DNA from: Vagococcus fessus
Lineage (GTDB): Bacteria; Bacillota; Bacilli; Lactobacillales; Vagococcaceae
Reading direction: 5' to 3'
Assembly (NCBI RefSeq): GCF_003987565.1
Contig: NZ_NGJY01000002.1
Coordinates: 310,001-374,000, forward strand
DNA: 64,000 nucleotides
Shown: positions 26,183 through 35,414 of the stretch, one piece after another
Numbering within the stretch: position 1 is the stretch's first letter
Layout of the letters: each line of letters starts with the position of its first letter
The notes under the pieces: model-generated
What the model saw: the letters and a program-made list of their open reading frames with translations, nothing else
The model's database searches: none
What the model was told of the DNA's origin: nothing
Position numbers and translations under genes: made by a program

Positions 26183-27453
26183 TAATCTACCTCACTAACA
26201 TTCAAGCAAGTCTCTATAAATTCTTTATACACATTCTCAGAATTAAATTTTGTTTTCCATGTCATATATGCATTATTACTCATATTTTCATAAGAATTAT
26301 TATCTAGTTTAATAAACTCGATTAATTTTTCTGCTAATTGTTTTGGCGTGACATCCTTGCTTAATAAATACCCATTTTCACTATTTACTATTTCTTTTGT
26401 GCCACCAACATTTGTTGCAATAACAGGTATGCCTATAGACATTGCCTCAATAATTGATACTGGTAAACCTTCAGATTCAGAAGTATTTACCAAAATTGTT
26501 ACATTATTTTCGATATACCAAGGTATGATTTCTTTATTCTTCACATATCCCTGGAAATGATAAATTTCACTTTTCAATTGTTTTGAAGCATAGTCTTTAA
26601 TCTCATTCTCATCAATACCATTTCCTAAATGAGTCCATCTTATACAATAAGTTTCCGAAACTATTTTCAAGGCATCTATTAGAATATCTAGTCTCTTTAA
26701 TTTTCTTATAGCAGAGCATGTAACAATATGAAATTCATTGGTCTGATACCTTATAAATCCTTTTTGAGGAGTTATTCCTAGGTATTTGGTCTGAATAGAA
26801 TTATTATTTTTTGAATATTTATCTTTCAAAAATTGTGTCCCACAATCAGAAACCGGATATATATTATCCAAATGACTGATAAAATACCTTCTACATGGTA
26901 AATAATTCAAACTATTTGCATGTTCATTAATGTCATAGCCATGTGCTCGTGATATTACTTTCAAAACATTTATTGAAGAATATTTTTGTTGTAAATATTC
27001 TTTAAATTTTATTGCTAAATTAGCTGTTATAAATAGCCAATAACTATAAATAACAACATCTCCTGAAATTTCAACATTTTTTTCTTTTAACTTTTCTAAC
27101 ACTTTTTTTAAAGTATATATTGCTCTTGCTTCAAAATAATACGAAAACAATTTATTTTTTAATTTACCTTCAGAATCATTACTTATATTTTGTCTTTTTT
27201 CTGTGTCTGAAATTATTGGAATAAAGTATTTTAAACTAAACATTACTTTATTTAAACTTGATAAATTAACTTCAGGAACTACCACCTGAACATTTGCTGG
27301 TACTTCTCTTGTCAATTTCATTTCAGAACTAATCATTGTAGGAATAAGAACTATTTTTTTAAACTCTTTGGATAAATACTTTATCTCAGTTTCTAAATAT
27401 TCTTCCCCTTTATAATAAGGAAAATAATTCGTTAATAACACCAATGTTTTCAT
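26182..27453 (-). CDS. Glycosyltransferase, GT4 family
   Basis: A 423-residue GT-B-fold transferase. The C-terminal nucleotide-sugar domain has HIVTCSAIRKLKRLDILIDAL, FQGYVKNKEIIPWY and the E-x7-E signature SEGLPVSIIEAMSIGIPVIATNVGGTKEIV of retaining GT4 enzymes. No membrane segment is seen, so it acts at the inner face of the membrane on the lipid-linked intermediate. It is the only dedicated glycosyltransferase between the initiating sugar transferase and wzy. The repeat unit may thus be as short as two sugars, unless other transferases are encoded elsewhere. Confidence 0.85.
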   Translation of the reverse strand: MKTLVLLTNYFPYYKGEEYLETEIKYLSKEFKKIVLIPTMISSEMKLTREVPANVQVVVPEVNLSSLNKVMFSLKYFIPIISDTEKRQNISNDSEGKLKNKLFSYYFEARAIYTLKKVLEKLKEKNVEISGDVVIYSYWLFITANLAIKFKEYLQQKYSSINVLKVISRAHGYDINEHANSLNYLPCRRYFISHLDNIYPVSDCGTQFLKDKYSKNNNSIQTKYLGITPQKGFIRYQTNEFHIVTCSAIRKLKRLDILIDALKIVSETYCIRWTHLGNGIDENEIKDYASKQLKSEIYHFQGYVKNKEIIPWYIENNVTILVNTSESEGLPVSIIEAMSIGIPVIATNVGGTKEIVNSENGYLLSKDVTPKQLAEKLIEFIKLDNNSYENMSNNAYMTWKTKFNSENVYKEFIETCLNVSEVD

Positions 27454-27479
27454 TACATCATCTCCTTAAATAAAAAATA

Positions 27480-28067
27480 TCAGTGATTATTTATATTTTT
27501 TCTTAAAATTACACTACTAAATGTTTTAATCAATATAGTACAATCTAATTTAAACGAAATATTATCACTATAATAACCATCATTTTTTATTCGCTGCTCC
27601 ATTGTAGCACTATTTCTTAATGTAGCTTGATTCAATCCTGTTACACCAGGTTTTACTTCATATTTTTTAAAAAATTCCTTTGGATACATATCTTTAGAGC
27701 CTAATGGGCTCGGTCTTGGACCAATTAAACTCATGTTTCCAACTAACACATTAAAAAATTGTGGTAGTTCGTCTATACTTGTTTTTCTTAAAAAACTACC
27801 TACTTTTGTTACTCTAATATCACTTTCCGAGTTAAAGGTTGTCCCGTCTTCATTTCTTATATCTGGAGCGTTTACCTTCATCGTACGATACTTAAACATT
27901 TTAAATTCTTTCATACCCTTACCTAGACGTGGTGCATTATAAAAAATCGGTCCTCTATCCTCTATATAGATACAAATAGCAACAGGGATCAATGTTATTA
28001 AAACAAATGGTAATGCTATTAAAGAAATTATAATATCTAGAAACCTTTTAATATAATTCTGGTACAT
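27480..28067 (-). CDS. Initiating sugar transferase (short PglC/EpsL-type phosphoglycosyl transferase)
   Basis: A 195-residue monotopic phosphoglycosyl transferase. It has the re-entrant N-terminal helix (YIKRFLDIIISLIALPFVLITLIPVAICI), the motif GPIFYNAPRLGKGMKEFKMFKYRTM, the Asp-Glu catalytic pair in SIDELPQFFNVLVGNMSLIGPRP, and the end YEVKPGVTGLNQ. It moves a sugar 1-phosphate from UDP-sugar to undecaprenyl phosphate and so starts the capsule unit. Small members usually use UDP-diacetylbacillosamine or related amino sugars, in line with the dehydratase and aminotransferase genes upstream. It overlaps the epimerase gene by 20 bases. Confidence 0.9.
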   Translation of the reverse strand: MYQNYIKRFLDIIISLIALPFVLITLIPVAICIYIEDRGPIFYNAPRLGKGMKEFKMFKYRTMKVNAPDIRNEDGTTFNSESDIRVTKVGSFLRKTSIDELPQFFNVLVGNMSLIGPRPSPLGSKDMYPKEFFKKYEVKPGVTGLNQATLRNSATMEQRIKNDGYYSDNISFKLDCTILIKTFSSVILRKNINNH

Positions 28068-28935
28068 TTTCTAAATCCTCCATCAACGAACTTATTTCAA
28101 TTAATGCTTCTTCAAATGTATGGTTGGAATAATTTCCTAATAATTCTCTAGACCTACTTGATTTCATAAGTGAACCATGAATATTTTCAGGTGAATTGTC
28201 AATAACTGTTACTAATTTTTTACTAGGTGAAAACACTTTATTGATAGTTTTAGCTACTTCATAATTTGTCAATGCTTCCTCACTACCTATATTAAAAGTA
28301 CCTTTTAAATTTTCAGCTTGAATACCTAAGTATATTGCTTCTGCAGCATCTCTTGCATATAAAAATTCACGTTTAGCATAACTTTGACTATTTAATATAA
28401 TATTTTTCCCTAAATAACCTTGTCTTATAAATTTATTAATCATATAATTATTTTTCTCGTTAAACCCAAAAATATGAGCTAATCTGTAATTTTTTATATT
28501 CATTCCAAATTTATTGTTATAAATATTCCCAATCTGTTCACAAGTTAACTTGCTCACTCCATACATCAACTCTGGTGAAGGAACTTCAGTTTCATCCCAA
28601 GGTACTCTTCTATCATCTGAATAGACTGAAATAGTTGAGGCAAAAATTATATTCTTAATTTTTAATTCATGACACGCTTCATATAGATTTTGTGTCATAA
28701 TTTCATTATCGTGAAATTCGGATATCAGTCCTTGGCTACCTCTTTTAGCAGCCAGATGAACAACTGCATCTATTCCTTTAAGCTTTTCTATCAAGTCTTT
28801 GTACGAATAATCTGTCTGGATAGCATCATTACTTTCTTTACGAGAAAATTTTACTACTTTAACATTGTTTTCTTCTAATAGTTCAGAAACATATTTACCT
28901 AAAAAACCTGTTCCTCCCGTTATTGCAACTTTCAT
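28048..28935 (-). CDS. NAD-dependent epimerase/dehydratase (extended SDR)
   Basis: A 295-residue extended short-chain dehydrogenase. It has the NAD-binding GGTGFLGKYV, a catalytic Ser in FASTISVYSD and the Y-x3-K pair in MYGVSKLTCEQ. It probably epimerises or reduces a keto sugar intermediate of the capsule pathway, such as the 4-keto position of a 6-deoxy sugar. The specificity cannot be read from the sequence. The ATG at 28935 follows AAGGGGAAA; an upstream start at 28989 would overlap the ATP-grasp gene. It lies between the ATP-grasp gene (10-base gap) and the sugar transferase gene (20-base overlap). Confidence 0.85.
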   Translation of the reverse strand: MKVAITGGTGFLGKYVSELLEENNVKVVKFSRKESNDAIQTDYSYKDLIEKLKGIDAVVHLAAKRGSQGLISEFHDNEIMTQNLYEACHELKIKNIIFASTISVYSDDRRVPWDETEVPSPELMYGVSKLTCEQIGNIYNNKFGMNIKNYRLAHIFGFNEKNNYMINKFIRQGYLGKNIILNSQSYAKREFLYARDAAEAIYLGIQAENLKGTFNIGSEEALTNYEVAKTINKVFSPSKKLVTVIDNSPENIHGSLMKSSRSRELLGNYSNHTFEEALIEISSLMEDLENVPELY

Positions 28936-28945
28936 ATTTTTCCCC

Positions 28946-30064
28946 TTACTTCTTATTAATAAAATATCCAATTTTATCAAATTTTCCATTTACAGGTCTA
29001 ATTATTTGATCCTGTTCATAATATAAAAAGGAATCTAAACTGTCTTTTAATTCTGTTTTAAAATTAGAATAATCTGCTTTCGTCTTTGGTACCTGACAAA
29101 TAAACTCTAAATAATAGGTTTCATCTTTAGGACTATAACTAGACAAAGATTCCGTATTATTTTCTAATAAATGATTAAATGTAGTAGTCAATAAGTTTGT
29201 TTCACAATAATTATTTAACAAATTCCACATATGACAACCATCTAATCTTGGTGTAATTTCAATAATGTAAGGCATCGTACCTTCTAATTTCATTTGAACG
29301 TAAAATGGACCATTAAGTATCTCTAATTTATTACATGTTTTTTCGATTATTTCGTGTAATTTTTCTCTTTGTGAACTAGGCAGCTCTTTCGATGGAATGA
29401 CGTGTCTATGGATTAATCCAGTATAATCTGGCCACGTTTCTCTATCTGACTCTTCTAAAAATTTAATCTTTCCGTCTACGATATAGCCATTAACTGATAA
29501 TTCTGGTCCGGTAATATATTGCTCTAAAATAACCAATCCTGATCTAGAATACGATTTAACATCTTCATAATTTTTTAGAAATTCTTCTTCTGAATGAATT
29601 AAAAGAACACCTCTTTGACCTTGTGAGTCTGTTGGTTTCATGATAAAAGGAAAATCTAATTCTAATTTTTCATCACTATTCTCGATTATTTGGAAATTTA
29701 AATTTCCTTCAAATCCCGTTCCTAGTGTTTGACGCATTAAATCTTTATTATTACATATTCTTGCTGTCTTCTCTGAAACAAAATGTGGCATATTTAATTC
29801 TTCACTAATTGAACATGCAATTGGCATAGCCATATCTGAACCAACTGAATAAACAATGTCAATATTATGTTTTTTTATATACTCAATAATTTCTTGTCTA
29901 TGAAGAATGTTAATTTCTACAAAATAATCTGCGACTTCTACACCTGGTCCATCTGGTGCCATTGCGCATGCATGTGTTTCGTAACCCATTTTTTTTAGTT
30001 CAACTAAGGCGTCTCTTTGTACTGATGCTACGCCTAATATTAGTATACTTTTTTTTGCAGTCAT
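28946..30064 (-). CDS. ATP-grasp ligase in the capsule operon
   Basis: A 372-residue carboxylate-amine/thiol ligase-type ATP-grasp enzyme. A PreATP-grasp domain (KSILILGVASVQRDALVELKKMGYETHACAM) is followed by the ATP-binding lobes: FPFIMKPTDSQGQRGVLLI, LVILEQYITGPELSVNGYI and the metal-binding FYVQMKLEGTMPYIIEITPRLDG. Enzymes of this fold activate a carboxylate as acyl phosphate and join it to an amine. Here it sits between an aminotransferase that would make an amino sugar and an epimerase. It may attach an amino acid or hydroxy acid to the sugar amine, or build a modified precursor. That use is inferred from context. Confidence 0.8.
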   Translation of the reverse strand: MTAKKSILILGVASVQRDALVELKKMGYETHACAMAPDGPGVEVADYFVEINILHRQEIIEYIKKHNIDIVYSVGSDMAMPIACSISEELNMPHFVSEKTARICNNKDLMRQTLGTGFEGNLNFQIIENSDEKLELDFPFIMKPTDSQGQRGVLLIHSEEEFLKNYEDVKSYSRSGLVILEQYITGPELSVNGYIVDGKIKFLEESDRETWPDYTGLIHRHVIPSKELPSSQREKLHEIIEKTCNKLEILNGPFYVQMKLEGTMPYIIEITPRLDGCHMWNLLNNYCETNLLTTTFNHLLENNTESLSSYSPKDETYYLEFICQVPKTKADYSNFKTELKDSLDSFLYYEQDQIIRPVNGKFDKIGYFINKK

Positions 30065-30082
30065 ATTTAACTTCTCCTTGTA

Positions 30083-31276
30083 TTAAACTATTTTTTTGAA
30101 CTCATCAATTACGTATTCTACTTCTGAATTTGTTAATAATGTATGTAAAGGTAAGGTGATTTCATTTTTATACTGATTAAATGCATTAGGAAAGTCTTCG
30201 ATATCAAATCCCAAATTCTTATATGCAGTTAACATAGGTAAGGGTTTGTAATGTACATTACTCGAGATCCCTTTTTCAGCTAATTTCATAATTAATGTAT
30301 TTCTAGTTTCCTCTGATATGTCTTTAATTCTAGTTAAATATAAATGTCCACTTGATTTATTTTCATGAGTGTAATGTTTTAAAGGCGACACTTTACTATT
30401 CTCAAAACCATCATTATATTTTTTAATAATTTCTTCTCTTCTTTTCAGCAACTCATCATATCTATTAAGCTGAATTAAGCCAATTGAAGCCATAATATCT
30501 GTCATGTTACATTTGAAATTTGGTGCCAATATATCATATTCCCATGATCCTAGCTTAGTTTTTTCAAGTGCATCTTTAGATTGTCCGTGTAGAGTAAGTA
30601 ACATATATTCTTTATAAATATCTTCGTTACTTATCCCTGGAATATCTTTCCAAGTAACTGCTCCACCTTCACCTGTAGTTAAATTTTTCACCGCATGAAA
30701 AGAAAACGCTGTGAAATCGGCTCTGGCTCCACTTTTAACACCTTTTTGTTCCGCACCAAAAGAATGTGCTCCATCAGCCATTATTGTTACTCGATTAATT
30801 TTCTCTTGTAGTATATTAGTTGGATTAAATAGGTGTTTTTTACTTTCAACTATCTCATGTAGTTTATCATAATCACACATAACACCTGCTATATCAACTG
30901 GAATGATTACTTTAGTTTTTTCAGTAATCGCATCTGAAATTGCATTATAATCAATCTCAAATGAATCTTTCCCTGAGTCAACCATAACTATTTTTGCACC
31001 AACATGATTAATAACACTTGCTGAAGCAGTATAAGTATATGCAGATGTGATTACTTCATCACCTGGTCCTACTCCCAAAACTCTTAATGTCATCTCCATA
31101 CATGCAGTAGCTGAGTTTAAAGCTACTGCTTTATTTGTTCCGCAAAATTCTGCAATTTTATTTTCAAAGAGTTTAGTTTTAGGTCCTGTTGTTATCCAAC
31201 CACTCTTAAGTGTATCAACAACTTCTGCTATCTCTTCTTCTGTTATATCTGGTGGTGAGAATGGTATATTGTTCAT
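30083..31276 (-). CDS. DegT/DnrJ/EryC1/StrS-type sugar aminotransferase
   Basis: A 397-residue PLP enzyme. It starts NIPFSPPDITEEEIAEVVDTLKSGWITTGPKTKLFE and has the PLP-phosphate segment NSATACMEMTL, the Asp/His pair in ADGAHSFGAEQ and the Schiff-base Lys in FSFHAVKNLTTGEGGAV. The last part, NYKPLPM-like HYKPLPMLTAYKNLGF, is also typical. It transfers an amino group to a 4-keto-6-deoxy nucleotide sugar. Directly upstream is the CapD/EpsC-type 4,6-dehydratase that would make this keto sugar, so the pair resembles PglF-PglE and EpsC-EpsN in UDP-bacillosamine synthesis. No acetyltransferase follows; an ATP-grasp gene does. Confidence 0.92.
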   Translation of the reverse strand: MNNIPFSPPDITEEEIAEVVDTLKSGWITTGPKTKLFENKIAEFCGTNKAVALNSATACMEMTLRVLGVGPGDEVITSAYTYTASASVINHVGAKIVMVDSGKDSFEIDYNAISDAITEKTKVIIPVDIAGVMCDYDKLHEIVESKKHLFNPTNILQEKINRVTIMADGAHSFGAEQKGVKSGARADFTAFSFHAVKNLTTGEGGAVTWKDIPGISNEDIYKEYMLLTLHGQSKDALEKTKLGSWEYDILAPNFKCNMTDIMASIGLIQLNRYDELLKRREEIIKKYNDGFENSKVSPLKHYTHENKSSGHLYLTRIKDISEETRNTLIMKLAEKGISSNVHYKPLPMLTAYKNLGFDIEDFPNAFNQYKNEITLPLHTLLTNSEVEYVIDEFKKIV

Positions 31277-31288
31277 TTGAAAACTCCT

Positions 31289-33097
31289 CTATTCTTTACT
31301 TGATTGATTGGCGTAAGCCACAATTTGTTTAGCAAGTTCCTCTTCATCTTTAGACAAGTTTTCTACAAAACTCATCACTTCATTTAACGGATATGCTGAA
31401 ACATTACCAACAAATATTTTATCATAAATTTGTTCTGGTGATTTTTCTTTATCTACTAATAATTCTTCATATAATTTTTCGCCCGGTCTAATCCCTGTTT
31501 CAACAACAGGGATCTCATCCTCAGAAAAACCACTTAATTTAATAATTTTCTTAGCTAGATCACTAATCTTAACAGGTTCGCCCATGTCTAGGATAAATAC
31601 TTCGCCGCCTTTTGCCAATACTCCAGACTGAATAACTAAACGACTGGCTTCTGGTATTGTCATAAAGTAACGAGTCATACGCATATCTGTAACCGTTACA
31701 GGACCACCTGCAGCAATTTGTTCTTTAAATAACGGCACAACACTCCCACGACTGCCTAAAACATTACCAAAACGCGTCGCCGAAAATTTTGTTTTTCCTT
31801 CTTCGTTTAAACCAGTAACAATCATTTCTGCTACACGTTTTGTAGCTCCCATGACATTTGGTGGATTATTTGCTTTATCAGTTGATACCATTACGAATGA
31901 TTTAACATCCGCAGCTTTAGCTGCTTCTGCAATATTCTTTGTGCCATATATATTATTCTTGATTGCTTCTGTTGGATTATACTCCATCATAGGTACATGT
32001 TTATGTGCCGCTGCATGATAAACAATAGCTGGATGGTATTTTTCCATTAATTCAAACATTCTCTTTCTATCTTGTACGTCTGCAATGATTGGAAGAATCT
32101 CAGTATTTTTATTACTAAACTTATTTCTTAACTCTTTTTCAATTAAATAAATCGAATTTTCACCATGACCTACGAGTAATAATTTTTTAGGGGTAAAACG
32201 CATTAATTGACGACATATTTCAGAGCCAATAGACCCCCCCGCTCCTGTCACTAAAATAACTTCATTTGTCAATTGAGCTGCTAAAGTATCCATATCTAAT
32301 TGGACTTCTTCTCTTCCTAGTAAATCAACCACATCTACTTCTCTTAACTTACTTACACTGACGTCACCATGAACAATTTCCTCTAAAGAAGGAACTGTAT
32401 TTATTTTCACCTTCTTATCTTTTACTAAATCTAAAATTTCCTCATATTGTTTAGCAGGTAAAGATGGAATGGCTACTGTAATCATATCAGCCTGTTTTTC
32501 TTCAATCAGATGTGGTAAGTCTTCAATTGTCCCTAATACTTTTTGACCACAAAATACTGTTCCTTGTTTGTTACGATCATCGTCTACAACACCCACAATC
32601 TCACCTTGTGCTTTTGTAGAGTTTTTTAAAGTATTCAATAACATCGAAGCCCCTGCTCCGGCTCCAACAAGAATTATACGGTGCGATTTAGGATCGACGT
32701 TTCGTCGTTTAACATCATATTCAACAATTAAGCGCCATGCTATTCTGCTGATAATAATTAACAGTAATGCTATTAATGAAGTTAATAAAATATAACGTTG
32801 GCTATATCTATCATGGTTCATAAAAAAGTAAATACTTTCTATTAGATACGATAAAATAATTGTCGAAAAAATAGCAATCATTTCTTTTAAATTTGTATAT
32901 CGATTAATCCTTACAAAGACTTTAAAGAAAAAACCAAAAATTAGATACAAAATCAATTGAAGAATTAATGCATTAACCATCATTTCTTGTGTTATCCTTA
33001 CAAATGGACCCATATATAGATATGCGAAAAAATTCGCTATCGTAATTAATAGCGAATCAATAGTAACTAGTGTAAAAACTTTGACTTTTCTACTCAA
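31289..33097 (-). CDS. Membrane-bound UDP-GlcNAc 4,6-dehydratase (CapD/EpsC/PglF type)
   Basis: A 602-residue protein with four N-terminal membrane helices (about 5-115), a CoA-binding-like Rossmann domain (RIILVGAGAGASMLLNTL) and an SDR domain (LVTGAGGSIGSEICRQL). The active site has the M-x3-K form (STDKANNPPNVMGATKR) in place of Y-x3-K, as in FlaA1/WbpM dehydratases, with Asp in YHAAAHKHVPMME. It converts UDP-GlcNAc to the 4-keto-6-deoxy sugar. The frame is open to 33196, inside the cpsB gene. I chose TTG at 33097, 9 bases after AAGAAGG; TTG at 33100 is also possible. Confidence 0.9.
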   Translation of the reverse strand: MSRKVKVFTLVTIDSLLITIANFFAYLYMGPFVRITQEMMVNALILQLILYLIFGFFFKVFVRINRYTNLKEMIAIFSTIILSYLIESIYFFMNHDRYSQRYILLTSLIALLLIIISRIAWRLIVEYDVKRRNVDPKSHRIILVGAGAGASMLLNTLKNSTKAQGEIVGVVDDDRNKQGTVFCGQKVLGTIEDLPHLIEEKQADMITVAIPSLPAKQYEEILDLVKDKKVKINTVPSLEEIVHGDVSVSKLREVDVVDLLGREEVQLDMDTLAAQLTNEVILVTGAGGSIGSEICRQLMRFTPKKLLLVGHGENSIYLIEKELRNKFSNKNTEILPIIADVQDRKRMFELMEKYHPAIVYHAAAHKHVPMMEYNPTEAIKNNIYGTKNIAEAAKAADVKSFVMVSTDKANNPPNVMGATKRVAEMIVTGLNEEGKTKFSATRFGNVLGSRGSVVPLFKEQIAAGGPVTVTDMRMTRYFMTIPEASRLVIQSGVLAKGGEVFILDMGEPVKISDLAKKIIKLSGFSEDEIPVVETGIRPGEKLYEELLVDKEKSPEQIYDKIFVGNVSAYPLNEVMSFVENLSKDEEELAKQIVAYANQSSKE

Positions 33098-33131
33098 CAA
33101 AAACAACCTTCTTTCAATATTTAGCGTGGAA

Positions 33132-33896
33132 TTAAGAAAATAAACCTCTCTTCTGTTCCACTTCACTATATTGCTCCACTTCGACTTGCTCCCCATTGAT
33201 TAAATCACGTGCTACTTGTTGAAAGGATTGAACTTTTCCTTTGCCAAACTCTTTCCCCAATCGTTTGTAAGCCTCTTTCAAACAAAATGTTCGCTTATTT
33301 ACATTATGAGCATCTGTCGCAATCATATGTACCATATTATGCTTAATCATCAGCTTAGCCATTTTTTGGATTTTCTTACCAAAGACGCCTATATAACTAG
33401 GCGCTGTTAACTGAGCTAAACAACCCATCTCTAAAAACGGGATTAACAAATTAGGATCTTCTAAAAAAACAGCATTGCGCTCTGGGTGAACAATAATTGG
33501 CGTAATCCCCTTACTTACCAATTCAAAAACAACTTGTTCTGAAAAAGACGGCACATCACTACTTGGAAACTCGATTAGCAAGTATCTATCCTCACTATCA
33601 ACCGTCAATAATTTATCATTTAATAAATCTGGGATAGTTTCTCCAGTCAGACGAACTTCTTGACCTTCAAATAGCGTCAGAGGAATGTCACGTTTATCTA
33701 ATTCTTCTTGTAATCTTGAGACATGTTCCATTACTTCATATTTAGGATTTTCAAAACGTCCATTATTATGATGAGGTGTACACAAAATATGAGTAATTCC
33801 ATTAGCAACGGCAACTTCTGCCATCGCTAAGGAATCCTCTAACGTTTGTGCTCCATCATCAATACCTGGTAATATATGACAATGTAAATCAATCAT
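33132..33896 (-). CDS. cpsB: Tyrosine-protein phosphatase CpsB/EpsE (PHP family)
   Basis: A 254-residue manganese-dependent phosphatase of the PHP fold. Metal ligands are visible in MIDLHCHILPGIDDGA (HxH), CTPHHNNG, FEGQEVRL, IVHPERN and IATDAHNV. It dephosphorylates the C-terminal tyrosines of the CpsD kinase and so sets the chain length and amount of capsule. Its place directly after cpsC and cpsD is the usual one in Gram-positive Wzy-dependent loci, though the gene order cpsC-cpsD-cpsB differs from the pneumococcal B-C-D order. Confidence 0.93.
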   Translation of the reverse strand: MIDLHCHILPGIDDGAQTLEDSLAMAEVAVANGITHILCTPHHNNGRFENPKYEVMEHVSRLQEELDKRDIPLTLFEGQEVRLTGETIPDLLNDKLLTVDSEDRYLLIEFPSSDVPSFSEQVVFELVSKGITPIIVHPERNAVFLEDPNLLIPFLEMGCLAQLTAPSYIGVFGKKIQKMAKLMIKHNMVHMIATDAHNVNKRTFCLKEAYKRLGKEFGKGKVQSFQQVARDLINGEQVEVEQYSEVEQKRGLFS

Positions 33897-33919
33897 AGCA
33901 CTACTCCTTATCTGATAAA

Positions 33920-34618
33920 CTACGCGCCGTAATAGTAATAACCTTGGTCTTTCGTACGTGTCGACCCGTTATATACTACGCCTAAAACATTTGCATTAAC
34001 CATTTCTAATAAGTTCTTAGCTTTTAATAAAGCAGATTTATTTGAAATTTGCTCTCTAACAACCAAGATTGTACCATCCACTTTAGATGACATAATTTGG
34101 GCATCGGTTACCGCAACTACAGGTGGCATATCGAAAATAACCAAATCAAACTCTTCTTCCATCTCTTTTATTAACTCTTCCATACGTCTTGACCCCAATA
34201 ATTCTGATGGGTTTGGTGGTTTAGGACCACTTGTTAAGACTGATAAGCCAGGAACTCCTGAAGATTGAGTCACTTCAGTTACACTCAAACTTCTATCACT
34301 TAATAAATTACTGAATCCAATAGTATTTTTCAAGCTAAATGTTTTTGCTACTGTTGGCTTTCTTAAATCAGCATCTACGATTAGTGTTTTTAACCCCGAG
34401 TTTGCAAATACAACAGCTAAGTTAGCTGAAGTAGTTGATTTTCCTTCACCTGGTCCCGATGAGGTCACGACAAATGATTTCAAATCATTATCTACCATTG
34501 CAAATTGAATGTTGGTTCTAATTGTACGGTACTGTTCTGATACTGGTGAACTTTTATCTGCTAATGATATTAAACTCACTGCCTTTGTTACATTACTTAA
34601 TTTAGGTTTTTTAGCCAT
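33920..34618 (-). CDS. cpsD: Capsular tyrosine kinase CpsD (BY-kinase)
   Basis: A 232-residue bacterial tyrosine kinase. It has Walker A in VTSSGPGEGKSTTSANLAV, Walker A' in TLIVDADLRKPTV and Walker B in DLVIFDMPPVV. The tail ends KDQGYYYYGA, a four-tyrosine cluster that is autophosphorylated. It works with the CpsC/Wzz adaptor encoded just upstream (6-base gap) to control chain length, and is reversed by the CpsB phosphatase just downstream. Confidence 0.94.
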   Translation of the reverse strand: MAKKPKLSNVTKAVSLISLADKSSPVSEQYRTIRTNIQFAMVDNDLKSFVVTSSGPGEGKSTTSANLAVVFANSGLKTLIVDADLRKPTVAKTFSLKNTIGFSNLLSDRSLSVTEVTQSSGVPGLSVLTSGPKPPNPSELLGSRRMEELIKEMEEEFDLVIFDMPPVVAVTDAQIMSSKVDGTILVVREQISNKSALLKAKNLLEMVNANVLGVVYNGSTRTKDQGYYYYGA

Positions 34619-34624
34619 TTTTTT

Positions 34625-35386
34625 CTACCCTTTCCTACGTGAACGTGTTGTTAAATCATTTGAATTTTCTGTCACTGTCATATCTGCCTTAGCACTCAAC
34701 TCTTTTGCTGTCATTTCAGGTACTGTCCCTAAAATTCTGAAACCTAGTTGATCCGTAATGAATTTATCTTCTTTGATTGTTTTATCCATTAACTGACTAA
34801 GTAACGCTATCACAAACCCGACAAATAATCCCAAAATTGAACCAATTAGGATATTTAATTTATTGTTGGGTGACACAGGTTTTTCGTTTAAAGGAGCTTC
34901 CGCAATAATTGATACTTTATCTACATCAATTAAATCTTTTGCTTTCTTTTGGAACACTTTAGAAATACTATTCGCTATAGCTTGAGCTTCATCTGGATTT
35001 TTAGATGTAGCCTTTACAGTAAACATTTGAGAATTTTGAGATTGTTCGACTGTTATCATGTCTCTTAATTCTGATTCATCGCCTTTAAAATCTAGTTCTT
35101 TCACTAACTTTTCATAAGACTCATCAATCACAACATTTGATTTAATAACATCTTTATAGGTATTAATTAACATTAGATTAGCATTAACATCATTTACATT
35201 CACACTATTATTTTCACTCTGAGCCATTTTAGCTAACAACTGTGCTGACGAACTATATTTGGGAGTTATTATGAAAAAAGTTATTAATGACGCTAGACCA
35301 ATCCCTACTAACATCATTGATAAAATTAATGCCATTTTCTTTTTAATTAAACTAAAAATTTCTTCTAAACTAAACGTCTCTTCCAT
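34625..35386 (-). CDS. cpsC: Chain length regulator and kinase adaptor CpsC/Wzz
   Basis: A 253-residue membrane protein with the Wzz topology: an N-terminal membrane helix (about 18-40), an extracytoplasmic domain (about 45-170), and a second helix (about 173-195) preceded by the Pro-rich motif EAPLNEKPVSPNNKLNI. The C-terminal cytosolic tail (STRMTVTEN-like region ending TRSRRKG) would contact CpsD. In Gram-positive bacteria the adaptor is separate from the kinase, as here. The ATG at 35386 has GGAGG upstream; an ATG at 35398 has none. Confidence 0.93.
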   Translation of the reverse strand: MEETFSLEEIFSLIKKKMALILSMMLVGIGLASLITFFIITPKYSSSAQLLAKMAQSENNSVNVNDVNANLMLINTYKDVIKSNVVIDESYEKLVKELDFKGDESELRDMITVEQSQNSQMFTVKATSKNPDEAQAIANSISKVFQKKAKDLIDVDKVSIIAEAPLNEKPVSPNNKLNILIGSILGLFVGFVIALLSQLMDKTIKEDKFITDQLGFRILGTVPEMTAKELSAKADMTVTENSNDLTTRSRRKG

Positions 35387-35414
35387 TGGAACCTCCATAT
35401 TATAAACACTTTTT

